In this document: piece after piece, positions 17,730 to 26,646 of the stretch
Layout of the letters: each line of letters begins with the position of its first letter
Numbering within the stretch: position 1 is the stretch's first letter
NCBI GenBank assembly: GCA_949743265.1
Contig: CATJSX010000048.1
Location: 1 to 49,320 of the forward strand
Reading direction: 5' to 3'
Source of the DNA: an uncultured Peptococcaceae bacterium
GTDB lineage: Bacteria; Bacillota; Peptococcia; Peptococcales; Peptococcaceae
DNA: 49,320 nt
Made by a program: the position numbers and the translations under genes
Notes under the pieces: model-generated
What the model was told of the DNA's origin: nothing
Seen by the model: only the letters and a program-made list of their open reading frames with translations
Databases searched by the model: none

Positions 17730-18218
17730 TTGAGAGATACACATCCTATTGATAGAAAGGCATGCTCTTCCCCCACTACAAATCCTGCTCCAGCGCATTC
17801 CAATGGGTTTGGTGCGGCGCTACTATTAGACTGGAGATTCGATACTATCACGAATCGCAGCTTGAAGTTGAAACAAGAACGGTTCGATTTAAATATACCT
17901 GTTTTGGTTATCAAGCAGCAAACTTTAAAAGATGTATTAGGCAAGTTTCCTGTTTGGTGGGGAACGGATCTCAAAGAAATATAGGATAATTTTATTTTTG
18001 TAATGCCCATTTCTACTGCTGAAAGCATCGCAGAAAAAATAGGAGAACCAATAAAAGAACCAGAACGGATATTTGTCTGTAAAAATGTTATTTTTTGCTC
18101 TTTTGATAGAGCGAAATATTCCAAAGCAAACTGGTGGAAGAAAACAGCCAGTGCAGGTATTGAAGAATTGCTTACAATCAGAACCGCTAATACATTAAGA
18201 AAAATCGTCGAAATGTAA
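17730..18218 (+). pseudogene. Broken gene with one in-frame stop, family unknown
   Basis: A single frame gives about 160 codons interrupted by TAG at 17982-17984. The two halves (…FPVWWGTDLKEI and DNFIFVMPISTAESIAEK…) read smoothly across the stop, and the second half contains ERIFVCKNVIFCSFD. No domain is recognised and no ribosome site is seen at the first ATG (17730), so the head may be missing too. It lies within the immunity-like cluster and is probably a dying member of it. A genuine two-gene arrangement is less likely because no ribosome site precedes the second half. Confidence 0.5.
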
Positions 18219-18288
18219 TCGTTGCTCAAATCCGATCTATCTTTCTGTTTTATGAACACTTCAGAAGATAAAAGGAGGTAATAGGTAT

Positions 18289-19065
18289 ATGGCTATAAAA
18301 TATAATCTGACACCAATAGAGGTTATAGAGCTGTTTGGGTATACCAAACCAATAGCAAAAGAAGCATTAGAATTATTTGAACAGGCTAATCATCTAAAGC
18401 TCCCCCAATTATTATTTGATTTTTTAAGCTTAGTAAGAAATGAAGAATTATTATCTACTGCAGATATTTGGGCAAATGGTGATTCTCTTCCTTATTTTTC
18501 CTATCAATATATTGAAGAGGGGATTGAGGATTGTAGGGAGGATTTTAATGATCCTGAGTTTTGCAAGGAAAATGATTTTTATCCATATTCAAAGATTCCA
18601 AAAGAAAAGTGGCCAGAATTAGTAGAAAACTATTTACAGATTGGTAGCGATTATGGAGCGGGAGTCGTATTCTATGGTATAAAGGAAAAGGAATTGGTGC
18701 TGGAAAATCCGCCTGTTTATATGTTACATGAAGCAGATGCATTAGCAGATTGGAAACTGATAGCAAATACATTGTCTGAGTATTTGATGTGTGTATTATT
18801 GGATGCTCTTACTGGGGCATCATATACAACAGCACAGCATGTATTAAATGAAAATGGATGGGCGTTTTATGAAGAAGAATATGCGAATAAAGAGGAAGCA
18901 AGAGAGAACTTGTCCAATAGAAAAATTGATTGGTCTATTATGGGAAAGAATATGACTTTTTATGGAGCAGCAGATTCTTTTTATCGATATTGTTTTGATG
19001 AAGAGGAAAAGATTTTTGTTATAGTTAAAAATGATACATCAATTATGCTTATAAAATCGAAATAG
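18289..19065 (+). CDS. SMI1/KNR4 (SUKH) family protein
   Basis: A 258-residue soluble acidic protein. The early LELFEQANHLKLPQLLFDFL is the SUKH helix and LP motif, and WPELVENYLQIGSDYGAGVVFYG fits the central sheet. A strong AAAAGGAGGT site lies upstream of the ATG at 18289. Codon use is far more AT-rich than in the flanking genes of the cluster, so this gene probably arrived from a different donor. It is a likely toxin-immunity protein, partner unknown. Confidence 0.85.
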   Translation: MAIKYNLTPIEVIELFGYTKPIAKEALELFEQANHLKLPQLLFDFLSLVRNEELLSTADIWANGDSLPYFSYQYIEEGIEDCREDFNDPEFCKENDFYPYSKIPKEKWPELVENYLQIGSDYGAGVVFYGIKEKELVLENPPVYMLHEADALADWKLIANTLSEYLMCVLLDALTGASYTTAQHVLNENGWAFYEEEYANKEEARENLSNRKIDWSIMGKNMTFYGAADSFYRYCFDEEEKIFVIVKNDTSIMLIKSK

Positions 19066-19110
19066 AGTATACTAAAATTGCCAGTAATTTTGTTAAGGAG
19101 ATATCTTTTT

Positions 19111-20196
19111 ATGCACAAAAAGCCATCTATGTCTCCAGTGGGCGAGGCGATCTTAGCTGGCGACCTTGAGGCCGTGCGCTGTATGGTGGAGGACGGAAGC
19201 CTGATTTTTAAGAAGGGCAAGGTCGTGGAACTGAGAAAGAATATTCCAACGGTCGTGCGATCAGGTAAAAAGGAAATAACCACCTACTCTGACGCCTTTG
19301 GTTTTGCCCTGGCGCATAACCAGACGGAAATTGCCAAAATATTGATCGACTATAATCTGGTGGACTTGGGGCCTAAAAGCGACGCCCTTTATATGACCAT
19401 TCGCTGGAAGAATTTTGCCCTGTTGGACTATATGCTGGACCATGGCGGGCAGTTTGGCAGGGAAGAACGGGATATTACCCGTTTGCTCCTCAATCTGTCG
19501 GATGTGTGGGGTGATAATTGTCCAGTGCTACTGGACCGGCTAAACCTGCCGATCAAGGAGCTGGGTGGGACAGCTCTTTGCCACGCTGCTAGTGATAACC
19601 ATCAGGCTGTCGTTACATATCTGCTGGGAGCAGGGGTGGATGTGAATAGCCAAAACGACGGTCAGGGTACACCAGTCCTGCGGGCAGCGGCTGAGGGACA
19701 TACGGAAATGGTGCGCTTTCTGGTAAAGCAGGGAGCGGATCTAACCATCACGGACGAGTATGGCTATCGACCTTATACCGCCGCCCGGGTCAATGGACAT
19801 ATGAAAACGGCAGAGTATATTCAATCCATAGAACCAGCAGTCACAGAGGCAGAGCAGGACGCACTATTCGAACAATACCATGTACCAGCGGAGATGCGAG
19901 ACTACTTCAAAACCGGCCAACTGCGGCTGGAATTCCCAGAGTGGGAGCAGCTCGGCTGGATCCAGCTCTTTGCCTATACCGATGTGGCAGAGATCCGCTA
20001 CCGGGAACAGCAACTTCTCTCTCTGGTGGAGGACAGCGAGGACTATGCGGTGATGCTCCTATGGGAACCGAAATCGAAGAAAGTTTGGTTCCTTGATATG
20101 GAGCATGACGTGTTTCATGCGGTTGCCGACTGGGAAACATTCATCAAGGCTCCAGGCTATTACACCAATCGGGCCGTTATGTGGGAATTTGATTGA
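19111..20196 (+). CDS. Ankyrin-repeat protein
   Basis: A 361-residue soluble protein. Ankyrin repeats are clearest at about residues 150-250: GGTALCHAASDNHQAVVTYL, LGAGVDVNSQNDGQGTPVLR, AAAEGHTEMVRFLVKQGADL and TITDEYGYRPYTAARVNGHM. The C-terminal 110 residues lack repeats and form a separate domain ending in a Trp-rich stretch. The start at 19111 has AAGGAGAT eight bases upstream. Ankyrin proteins mediate protein-protein contacts and are known among immunity proteins of polymorphic toxins; location in this cluster supports that reading. A strong terminator follows at 20250. Confidence 0.88.
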   Translation: MHKKPSMSPVGEAILAGDLEAVRCMVEDGSLIFKKGKVVELRKNIPTVVRSGKKEITTYSDAFGFALAHNQTEIAKILIDYNLVDLGPKSDALYMTIRWKNFALLDYMLDHGGQFGREERDITRLLLNLSDVWGDNCPVLLDRLNLPIKELGGTALCHAASDNHQAVVTYLLGAGVDVNSQNDGQGTPVLRAAAEGHTEMVRFLVKQGADLTITDEYGYRPYTAARVNGHMKTAEYIQSIEPAVTEAEQDALFEQYHVPAEMRDYFKTGQLRLEFPEWEQLGWIQLFAYTDVAEIRYREQQLLSLVEDSEDYAVMLLWEPKSKKVWFLDMEHDVFHAVADWETFIKAPGYYTNRAVMWEFD

Positions 20197-20249
20197 CAAA
20201 ATCGTTATTCATTTCAATTTTATATAGTTGAATATAACGCCTATCTTCC

Positions 20250-20290
20250 AAATACCGTCCAAGAAATTGGACGGTATTTTGTTTTTCTTG
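20250..20290 (+). terminator. Intrinsic terminator after the immunity cluster
   Basis: Perfect 13-bp stem AAATACCGTCCAA (20250-20262) with TTGGACGGTATTT (20267-20279), GAAA tetraloop and a following TTTTGTTTTTC tract. It separates the immunity genes from the lipoprotein-ABC operon. Confidence 0.92.
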
Positions 20291-20321
20291 ACCGAATTTT
20301 GACCTTTAATCGCTATGCTTA
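20288..20321 (+). promoter_or_regulatory. Tandem TTGAC box, promoter of the lipoprotein-ABC operon (copy 2)
   Basis: TTGAC at 20288-20292 and 20299-20303, period 11, followed by TATGCT near 20314-20319. The first 21 bases match the block at 11457 in 18 positions. It starts inside the T tract of the preceding terminator. It is probably the binding site of the response regulator encoded at 11511. Confidence 0.6.
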
Positions 20322-20347
20322 GTCCATCAAAGTAAAGGAGGCCGTTT

Positions 20348-21382
20348 ATGCGAAAACGATTGACCGTTGTTTCTTTTGTGTGCGGTGCGCTGTTATCTGT
20401 CGCCGCCTGCGGGAACTATGCCATTCCAGATAACATACCCCCACCGTCACAGACCGCCGCCGTAAACCCCTTTGAGAAGGTAGAGGATGAGTCAGGATTT
20501 CTGGCTATGCTCACCCACGGAGTAGCCTCGCCTGATTTCTCCGAAAATGGAGAACGGTTGGCATTTCCCTATGACGGCGGCGAATTTCAGCTTAAGTATC
20601 AGTATTCCGTTACGGGCAAGCTGGATACCGTTGGCTTTCTCCTGTTCTTGGACGGCAGGCCGCAGCCATACAAGGTAGACGATACTGCATCAGAATATGC
20701 GTATTGCCATAGCTTTCCTGCAACGGAGGAACAGAACTTTTCGTTTCTTTTTGAGCCTGTGACCGGCAGCGCAGGCGATACGCTGACATTGACTATAGTA
20801 AGCATTACCAACCCAGATTTTCAACCAGATATGAAAACAACTTCTAGCTACGGATGGTATCATAAAACGTTGGATTCCTATGTCGAGCTGCGGTTCAATG
20901 CGAACGCTCCCGCCGTACATTTTGGCTATCCGTCTGTCCATGATGTCTTTTCACAGAATAAAGTGCGGGAGAAAAAGGTCACGGCCCAGTATGTGGACAT
21001 TGAACTTTCAAAGCACGGCTGGGGCGGTGTGAGCATGGACACGCTGGATCAGGGGGTCTACTACACTCTTTCCTATGATGGTAATATCATCTATGATAAT
21101 CTGTGCGTCTCCACACCAGTCACGTTGCGATATACGATGTGTGGCACTGCTGGAGCGAGCTACAATGTCTCGCTGTTCCTGAATCATCAGCCTGTGAAAA
21201 TTGGTGAGAACACATCCTGTTTCATGACATTGAGTAAGGGAGGCGTCGTGGAGTTTGAGGTCGTGATCAACCCAGACAAGTTAGAACAGCTTAATACCTT
21301 CTATTGTGTTGCTGTTCCTCAAGGCGAAACATCCACCCCTTTCTTTAAGAGTAATTCCATTTTATTGTATAAGGAGAATTGA
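20348..21382 (+). CDS. Lipoprotein of unknown function, first gene of the ABC operon
   Basis: A 344-residue lipoprotein with signal peptide and lipobox LSVAAC (Cys21). The mature part is rich in beta-strand phrasing (GGEFQLKYQYSVTGKLDTVG, VVEFEVVINPDKLEQ) and contains no transporter-solute-binding signature that I recognise. A GGAGG site precedes the ATG. It overlaps the next gene region by none but is only two bases away, so the genes are co-transcribed. It is likely to be surface-anchored and to work with the ABC subunits downstream, for example as a sensor or a shield. Family unknown. Confidence 0.8.
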   Translation: MRKRLTVVSFVCGALLSVAACGNYAIPDNIPPPSQTAAVNPFEKVEDESGFLAMLTHGVASPDFSENGERLAFPYDGGEFQLKYQYSVTGKLDTVGFLLFLDGRPQPYKVDDTASEYAYCHSFPATEEQNFSFLFEPVTGSAGDTLTLTIVSITNPDFQPDMKTTSSYGWYHKTLDSYVELRFNANAPAVHFGYPSVHDVFSQNKVREKKVTAQYVDIELSKHGWGGVSMDTLDQGVYYTLSYDGNIIYDNLCVSTPVTLRYTMCGTAGASYNVSLFLNHQPVKIGENTSCFMTLSKGGVVEFEVVINPDKLEQLNTFYCVAVPQGETSTPFFKSNSILLYKEN

Positions 21383-21384
21383 AC

Positions 21385-22560
21385 ATGAAAAAGATAATCT
21401 GTATCATGATGGCTCTATTTTTTATTCTGGCATTGTCTGCCTGCAACAAGATTGACACACTGGCGGGAGCAGAGGGAACTCCTTCCGATATGCTGAATAT
21501 CTCTGCGCCATCATCTGACAATCTGTCGGAGCAGACCGCTTCTCAGGCTGGAGCTTTTGCAAATTGCACCTTCAATCCCACTCTGTTTGGTGGAAAACTT
21601 CATAGCTGTGCCTATGCTGGAAATGGAACACTTCTTGTGCTGGCAGATAAGCTATACCTCTATGACACCGCCGCTGCCTCGGTGCTGGCTGTCACGGAAG
21701 CACCCCTACGTGATTTTGATGTGCAGATCATGAATGGTGGCTATCTTTTGTCCGGTATGGGTGATGATGGTATGATGGCGTACATCTATGACCACTCTCT
21801 TTCGTTGGATAAGGAAATTGTGGTTAATGAGCTTCTGGCGGGTGACTTTGTAGTCAGCGAAGCTGGCATTGCAGTCTCCACCGATGGAAAAAAGTTGGCG
21901 ATTGCCGCTATGAGCGGGCTGTATCTGTATGATCTGGAAAGCGAGAGCTTGACCACGCTCCTTGATTTGACCCAAAATGCGGGAACAGCCAATCTTGAGA
22001 TCGTAATGCTGAACGCTCTTGCGTTTGCTCGGGACAACAGCCAGCTCGTATTCTATGGCGATGGCATCTCTATTCCTGCGGTAAATGACGAGGACAGCTT
22101 TTCCATCTATGGAAGCATTGCCGTGGATGGCAGCAATCTGAAGCTCACAAAGCCGTTCAACTATGCTATGGAAGAAATGCAGAGCAGAGCCAATCGGTTG
22201 TTCTTCCCACAAATCTTTACGCAAAGCAATGGGTCGCTGCTCTGGATTAACCGACAAACAGGCTTCAGTAATATCCTTTCTTATGCAACCAGCGAGGAGG
22301 GCAGCAACGGTGTATATAGCTCAGAACAGGGAAATTATGTTGCAACCGCTGTTTTAGACGGTAAATTGACGGTTCGTGTTTATGATGTGGATTCGGGCGA
22401 ACTGATTGTCACTAAAGTGATTGAGGACTCCGATCCCATATATTTCAATCGTATTCCCATGATTTACCTTTTAGACGACGCAAAAACCGCTGTGGTGCTT
22501 CTTGGAGGCAGCATCCGCGAAATTGATACGCTGGTTTCGACCTTTGCGTTTGGAGCGTAA
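21385..22560 (+). CDS. Lipoprotein with beta-propeller-like repeats
   Basis: A 391-residue lipoprotein with lipobox LALSAC (Cys20). The mature part shows repeated strand patterns such as GTLLVLADKLYLYDTA, GKKLAIAAMSGLYLYDLES and LTVRVYDVDSGELIV that resemble WD40-type or YncE-like propeller blades. The start at 21385 has AAGGAG eight bases upstream; an in-frame TTG six bases earlier overlaps the previous stop. It is the second extracytoplasmic component of the operon. The propeller reading is inference from pattern; it could bind peptides or cell-wall fragments. Confidence 0.8.
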   Translation: MKKIICIMMALFFILALSACNKIDTLAGAEGTPSDMLNISAPSSDNLSEQTASQAGAFANCTFNPTLFGGKLHSCAYAGNGTLLVLADKLYLYDTAAASVLAVTEAPLRDFDVQIMNGGYLLSGMGDDGMMAYIYDHSLSLDKEIVVNELLAGDFVVSEAGIAVSTDGKKLAIAAMSGLYLYDLESESLTTLLDLTQNAGTANLEIVMLNALAFARDNSQLVFYGDGISIPAVNDEDSFSIYGSIAVDGSNLKLTKPFNYAMEEMQSRANRLFFPQIFTQSNGSLLWINRQTGFSNILSYATSEEGSNGVYSSEQGNYVATAVLDGKLTVRVYDVDSGELIVTKVIEDSDPIYFNRIPMIYLLDDAKTAVVLLGGSIREIDTLVSTFAFGA

Positions 22561-22561
22561 C

Positions 22562-23449
22562 ATGGAGATCACATTTGAAAGCGTATCAAAGCAATACAAA
22601 AATAAGTATGCGCTGAAAAATTTTACCGCCACACTGCATGAGGGTGTGTACGGCATGTTGGGTGAAAATGGGGCTGGAAAGACAACGCTCATCAATACCT
22701 TTGTGGGTATTTTGCGCGGTGATAGTGGCACGATCTGGGTGGACGGTCAGGACGTGAGGACTCTGGGCAAGGCGTTTCTGTCTCAAATCGGCTATATGCC
22801 CCAGTATCCTATTTTTTATCGAGATTTTACCGTAAAGGATTTTCTGCTCTATATGTGCGCTCTGAAAGACATTCCTACTCGCGAAGCGCAAGACCGTGTT
22901 TTGGAGCTGCTTGCCATGGTAAATTTGATAGGCGCACAGGACAAGAAAATCGGTGCGCTTTCTGGTGGTATGCGCCAGCGTGTCGGTATTGTACAGGCTA
23001 TGCTATCCGACCCGAAAATTCTGATTCTGGACGAGCCTACTGCTGGTCTCGACCCCAGCGAGCGAATACGGTTTCGGAACCTGATCTCCCGATTTGCCCA
23101 AGGACGGACGATCCTGTTGGCAACTCACATCGTTTCGGATGTGGAGTGTATCGCCCGTGAAATCCTGCTGCTGAAGCAGGGGACGCTACTCATGCAGGGA
23201 ACGCCCGCCGCGCTGGAGCGGAACATTGAGGGCAAGGTGTGGAACGTAACCGTCGAGACCGAGGAAGCTGCGTTGCTGACAGATATGTACTGTATCAGCA
23301 ACATGAAGCAGGATGGCAAACATTTTATACTGCGTATTGTTGAGGACGGATGTCCAATCAAGAACGCACAACCCGTTCATCCTAATATGGAAGATGTGTT
23401 CTTGTATTATTGCAAAGGAGAAGGCCATGACACATCTTATACGATATGA
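22562..23449 (+). CDS. ABC transporter ATP-binding protein
   Basis: A 295-residue ABC ATPase. Walker A GENGAGKTT, signature LSGGMRQRVGI, Walker B ILILDEPTAGLDP and the switch His in LLATHIVSD are all intact. The pattern is that of BcrA/CcmA-like subunits that pair with ABC-2 permeases. The start at 22562 has GGAG six bases upstream and lies one base after the preceding stop. The end overlaps the first permease gene by 23 bases. It powers the transport complex formed with the two following membrane proteins. Confidence 0.94.
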   Translation: MEITFESVSKQYKNKYALKNFTATLHEGVYGMLGENGAGKTTLINTFVGILRGDSGTIWVDGQDVRTLGKAFLSQIGYMPQYPIFYRDFTVKDFLLYMCALKDIPTREAQDRVLELLAMVNLIGAQDKKIGALSGGMRQRVGIVQAMLSDPKILILDEPTAGLDPSERIRFRNLISRFAQGRTILLATHIVSDVECIAREILLLKQGTLLMQGTPAALERNIEGKVWNVTVETEEAALLTDMYCISNMKQDGKHFILRIVEDGCPIKNAQPVHPNMEDVFLYYCKGEGHDTSYTI

Positions 23450-24647
23450 ATTTATCAAGCAGTTCTGTAAGCGTTCTATCCTAGCGCTTTTTATAGTGTT
23501 CAGCCTCGTCGACCTGTTCAAAATCTATGGTGAATACAAGTCTTATTCCTATTTGGCAGACGGAAATGGAGCGCGGAGCTGGCATACGCTTCATTGGCAG
23601 CTCTACAAAGAATACCATGGCGAGATTACCCCAGAGAAGATTGAACGTCTGCTTGCGGCCTACCAGCCTCTGCTGGAGGCCACATCAGATATGACTGCAA
23701 GTACAGCTACTGATGATCCCAACACTATGACCGGCAACCTATACAGCGACAGAAATCTGCTGGACAAGTATTTTGTGACGCCCATGCAGTATTTCTATGG
23801 GTACAGCAGTCAGGCAGAACAAGTGACCAATAAAGCGCGGCAAAACGCCACGCTCTATGCAGAACGGGGAGCGATCTATCAGCAAAGGGAGAGCGGCGCT
23901 ATTTATCATCTTTACGCCGGACGCACAATCCCCATTTTTGCCTACCAGGAAATGTGCAATTACTATCTGAACTATGATTTTTCCATCGTTTTGACCCTCA
24001 TGCTCTGCCTTTATGGAATCATTGGCACATTTGTAAGTGAAAAGGAAACGCAGATGGATATACTGCTGCTGGTAAGTCCTAATGGTGGCAGAAAAACCGC
24101 CATGGCAAAAATCCTTGCAGTCACCCTGTTTTTGTTTCTAACATCATTGTGGTTCTCCCTGCTTGACCTGATCGGCTTTGTGGCTTCATTCCAGACCTTG
24201 GAAGGGCTGACTCTACCGATATTTGCAATTCCGAACTTTGCTGAAAGCTCGGTCAATATCAGCATTTTTCAGTACGTTCTTCTGTCTGCGGCATTCAAAT
24301 GTACTGGTGTATGGGTGATCGGGATGCTCTGGTTGCTGGTTTCGATGTTCTGGGAAAATGCTTTGCTCCCCTTTGCGATCGACTTTGCTCTCTGTATGGC
24401 GCTGATTGTCAGCGGAGCTGCCTGCGCCTATTCCAATTTTTTCTGGACGAAGGTGCTGAACCCTTATACTCTGCTGATAAATCGCGTTCTTTTGGGCAAA
24501 ACGGAGTTTGTCAATATGGGGGGATTCCCCATCTTGACTTGGCAGGTCGCAGTAGGAATTTCTTTGACAGTGGGTCTTATGCTTGCCGCCGCAATTTATT
24601 TTCTGTCAGCGGAAAACTGTCACCACTGTGTCTGGAGGACAAAATGA
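23427..24647 (+). CDS. ABC-2 type permease
   Basis: A 406-residue membrane protein beginning MTHLIRYEFIKQFCKRSIL. There is one membrane span near the N-terminus, a soluble loop of about 150 residues rich in Tyr and Gln, then about five further spans in the second half. The E/R-containing segment FVSEKETQMDILLLVSPNGG is the usual coupling region of ABC-2 permeases (compare YSCQMDVLLRTT in the next protein). AAAGGAG sits six bases before the ATG. It overlaps the next gene by four bases (ATGA). Confidence 0.88.
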   Translation: MTHLIRYEFIKQFCKRSILALFIVFSLVDLFKIYGEYKSYSYLADGNGARSWHTLHWQLYKEYHGEITPEKIERLLAAYQPLLEATSDMTASTATDDPNTMTGNLYSDRNLLDKYFVTPMQYFYGYSSQAEQVTNKARQNATLYAERGAIYQQRESGAIYHLYAGRTIPIFAYQEMCNYYLNYDFSIVLTLMLCLYGIIGTFVSEKETQMDILLLVSPNGGRKTAMAKILAVTLFLFLTSLWFSLLDLIGFVASFQTLEGLTLPIFAIPNFAESSVNISIFQYVLLSAAFKCTGVWVIGMLWLLVSMFWENALLPFAIDFALCMALIVSGAACAYSNFFWTKVLNPYTLLINRVLLGKTEFVNMGGFPILTWQVAVGISLTVGLMLAAAIYFLSAENCHHCVWRTK

Positions 24648-26644
24648 GTGTTTTCTTTTATGAATGGAAAAAACTGATGATTTTACAACGGGGACTGTCT
24701 TATATGCTGGCTGCGCTCTTAGTCAGTATAGCTTGGTTGGCTGTAACCGACAAACCGCAGAACAGCGCAATGGAAGAATACTGCGACGAATACGAATGGT
24801 ATCTAAAATGGCTGGATGGGGCGTGTACAGAGGAAAAGGCCGGTTTGATGGAGCGGGAGATCCATGCCATTACAGAGGCTCGTTACATCCGCTCCCAGTT
24901 GCAGGAAAGCTATTACAGCAACCAGATCACAACGGAGCAGTATGAACAGCAGGTTGCGGAGCTTAACACTATATTGGCCCATGAGCATGGCTTTGAGATC
25001 GCATACCAGCAATATTTATATATCTGCGAAAATACAAATAACCGTTACTTTTTGAATACAAACGGCTGGGCTGGTCTGTTTGCCGCTCAAACGCTGGACT
25101 TCCCGCTGCTCCTTGTCATTTTGATTTTGGCAACCACGGTTTTTTGTTCGGAGTATAGCTGTCAGATGGACGTGCTTTTACGGACGACTGTACAAAGCCG
25201 CGAGAGTGCTAGGTGCAAAGTCATGATTACTCTCTGCGCCGTATTTATCCTCTGTATGGAACTGTCCCTGATCCACTTCGTGTTCTTTGCGGCGAAATAT
25301 GGCTTACCCCATGGAGAATATCCTTTCCAGAGTATTGCCTGTTTTGGGGGCAGTACCAAGAACCTCTCCTTACTGAAAGCGTATCTGCTTATGACTGCTC
25401 TGCGCTGTTTTGGTTCGGTGTTTCTCGCTGTTTTGCTACTTTTTACCTCTGTTCTGGTCAAGAAATATGCTTTGACGATGATGATCGGAGTGGCATTCAC
25501 CTTGATACCGTATATTGGTTTGCCCAAGCAAATGGATTACTGTTTGCCGCTACCGCTACCATTTCTGTTGGCAATCGGCTTTCTGGAGGGAACTTCTTCT
25601 GTTGAAGATTTACTGACGGGAGAAGTCATCGTTACATTTTCAGAGCGTTCCTTTCATGAGCTGTTGGTCTTGTTCAGCCTGTCCGCTATTTGTTGCGTCC
25701 TCATGGTATGGTGGGTACTGCGGCAAAACACAAACTGCTGGCAGTCTGGAAGAAAACCCGTCAGACAGCACAAAGCAGTCGCGTTGAGTCTGCTGCTTCT
25801 GCTCTCTCTGTCCGGCTGCTCTCTCGGAACCTCCGCAAACGGGATATTCAATTCATCTTCGCAAAGCGTGTCGGAAACTTACAACGCGATCTTCGACCAG
25901 CAGATGCGGACATATTCTCTGGAAAATCGAACAACTGGCACTTTAACGGACTTGGCACTCTCTCCGCTATTCGGGGCTTTTTCGGATGGGGAATCTATCA
26001 AGAACATTTATATGGATACCTCGTACATTTATTATATGGTCTCGCGCACAGAACAGTATGTTGATCGGGTTGGCAACTACAACAGCACATTTACCCAAGT
26101 GTTCATTGTACAGCTCAATATGGAAACCTTTGAGGAGCAGGTTGTTTTTGAGAAAATAACGGACAGTGGGCGCTCTATACTGGGAATTGATTATGCTGTA
26201 GGAGATACATGGATGTTTCTGCAATACTGCTATGGCTTTTTCCTAAATGATGAAAGTTTCTTTTTCATCACGAATGATGGGATTACGGAAGTGGGCAGAA
26301 CGATCCAGCGAACGCAAACGCTAGATATCCCTACCAAAGGAAATATTGCTTTTGACGGGCAAACGATCTATTTCATCAATGATAATTCTTTGTTGACAGC
26401 GTATGACACCAAGACCCACAAAGTTAGACCATTTCGGAATGTTGTTGCTTATGATTTCTGTCTGACCAGTCAGGGACTGTATTTTATTAACCGCATGGAT
26501 TTTGATTGTGTTTATCTATGCGGCAGGGATGGCGTTGGCAGTCTAAAAATTTCAAATGAGCCGGCCCTGTCTGTTGATTATGACGGTGAGAGAGTTACCA
26601 TGATCTCAAAAGCGGATGGGAGTGAAGTAGTTTGGGAGCCGTGA
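24644..26644 (+). CDS. ABC-2 type permease fused to a lipoprotein-like propeller domain
   Basis: A 666-residue protein. Residues 1 to about 368 form a permease much like its neighbour, with the coupling segment FCSEYSCQMDVLLRTT. Residues 371-392 then read as a full lipoprotein signal: basic n-region KPVRQHK, a run of Leu, and a lipobox LSGC with Cys392. The last 270 residues are a soluble domain with YDTK/ISLYFIN-type strands that looks like a propeller related to DUF5050-like proteins. No stop or credible internal start is seen at the joint, so the lipoprotein seems to have fused to the permease. Whether signal peptidase II cuts at Cys392 is open. It is the third extracytoplasmic module of this operon. 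Confidence 0.85.
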   Translation: MSVFFYEWKKLMILQRGLSYMLAALLVSIAWLAVTDKPQNSAMEEYCDEYEWYLKWLDGACTEEKAGLMEREIHAITEARYIRSQLQESYYSNQITTEQYEQQVAELNTILAHEHGFEIAYQQYLYICENTNNRYFLNTNGWAGLFAAQTLDFPLLLVILILATTVFCSEYSCQMDVLLRTTVQSRESARCKVMITLCAVFILCMELSLIHFVFFAAKYGLPHGEYPFQSIACFGGSTKNLSLLKAYLLMTALRCFGSVFLAVLLLFTSVLVKKYALTMMIGVAFTLIPYIGLPKQMDYCLPLPLPFLLAIGFLEGTSSVEDLLTGEVIVTFSERSFHELLVLFSLSAICCVLMVWWVLRQNTNCWQSGRKPVRQHKAVALSLLLLLSLSGCSLGTSANGIFNSSSQSVSETYNAIFDQQMRTYSLENRTTGTLTDLALSPLFGAFSDGESIKNIYMDTSYIYYMVSRTEQYVDRVGNYNSTFTQVFIVQLNMETFEEQVVFEKITDSGRSILGIDYAVGDTWMFLQYCYGFFLNDESFFFITNDGITEVGRTIQRTQTLDIPTKGNIAFDGQTIYFINDNSLLTAYDTKTHKVRPFRNVVAYDFCLTSQGLYFINRMDFDCVYLCGRDGVGSLKISNEPALSVDYDGERVTMISKADGSEVVWEP

Positions 26645-26646
26645 AA

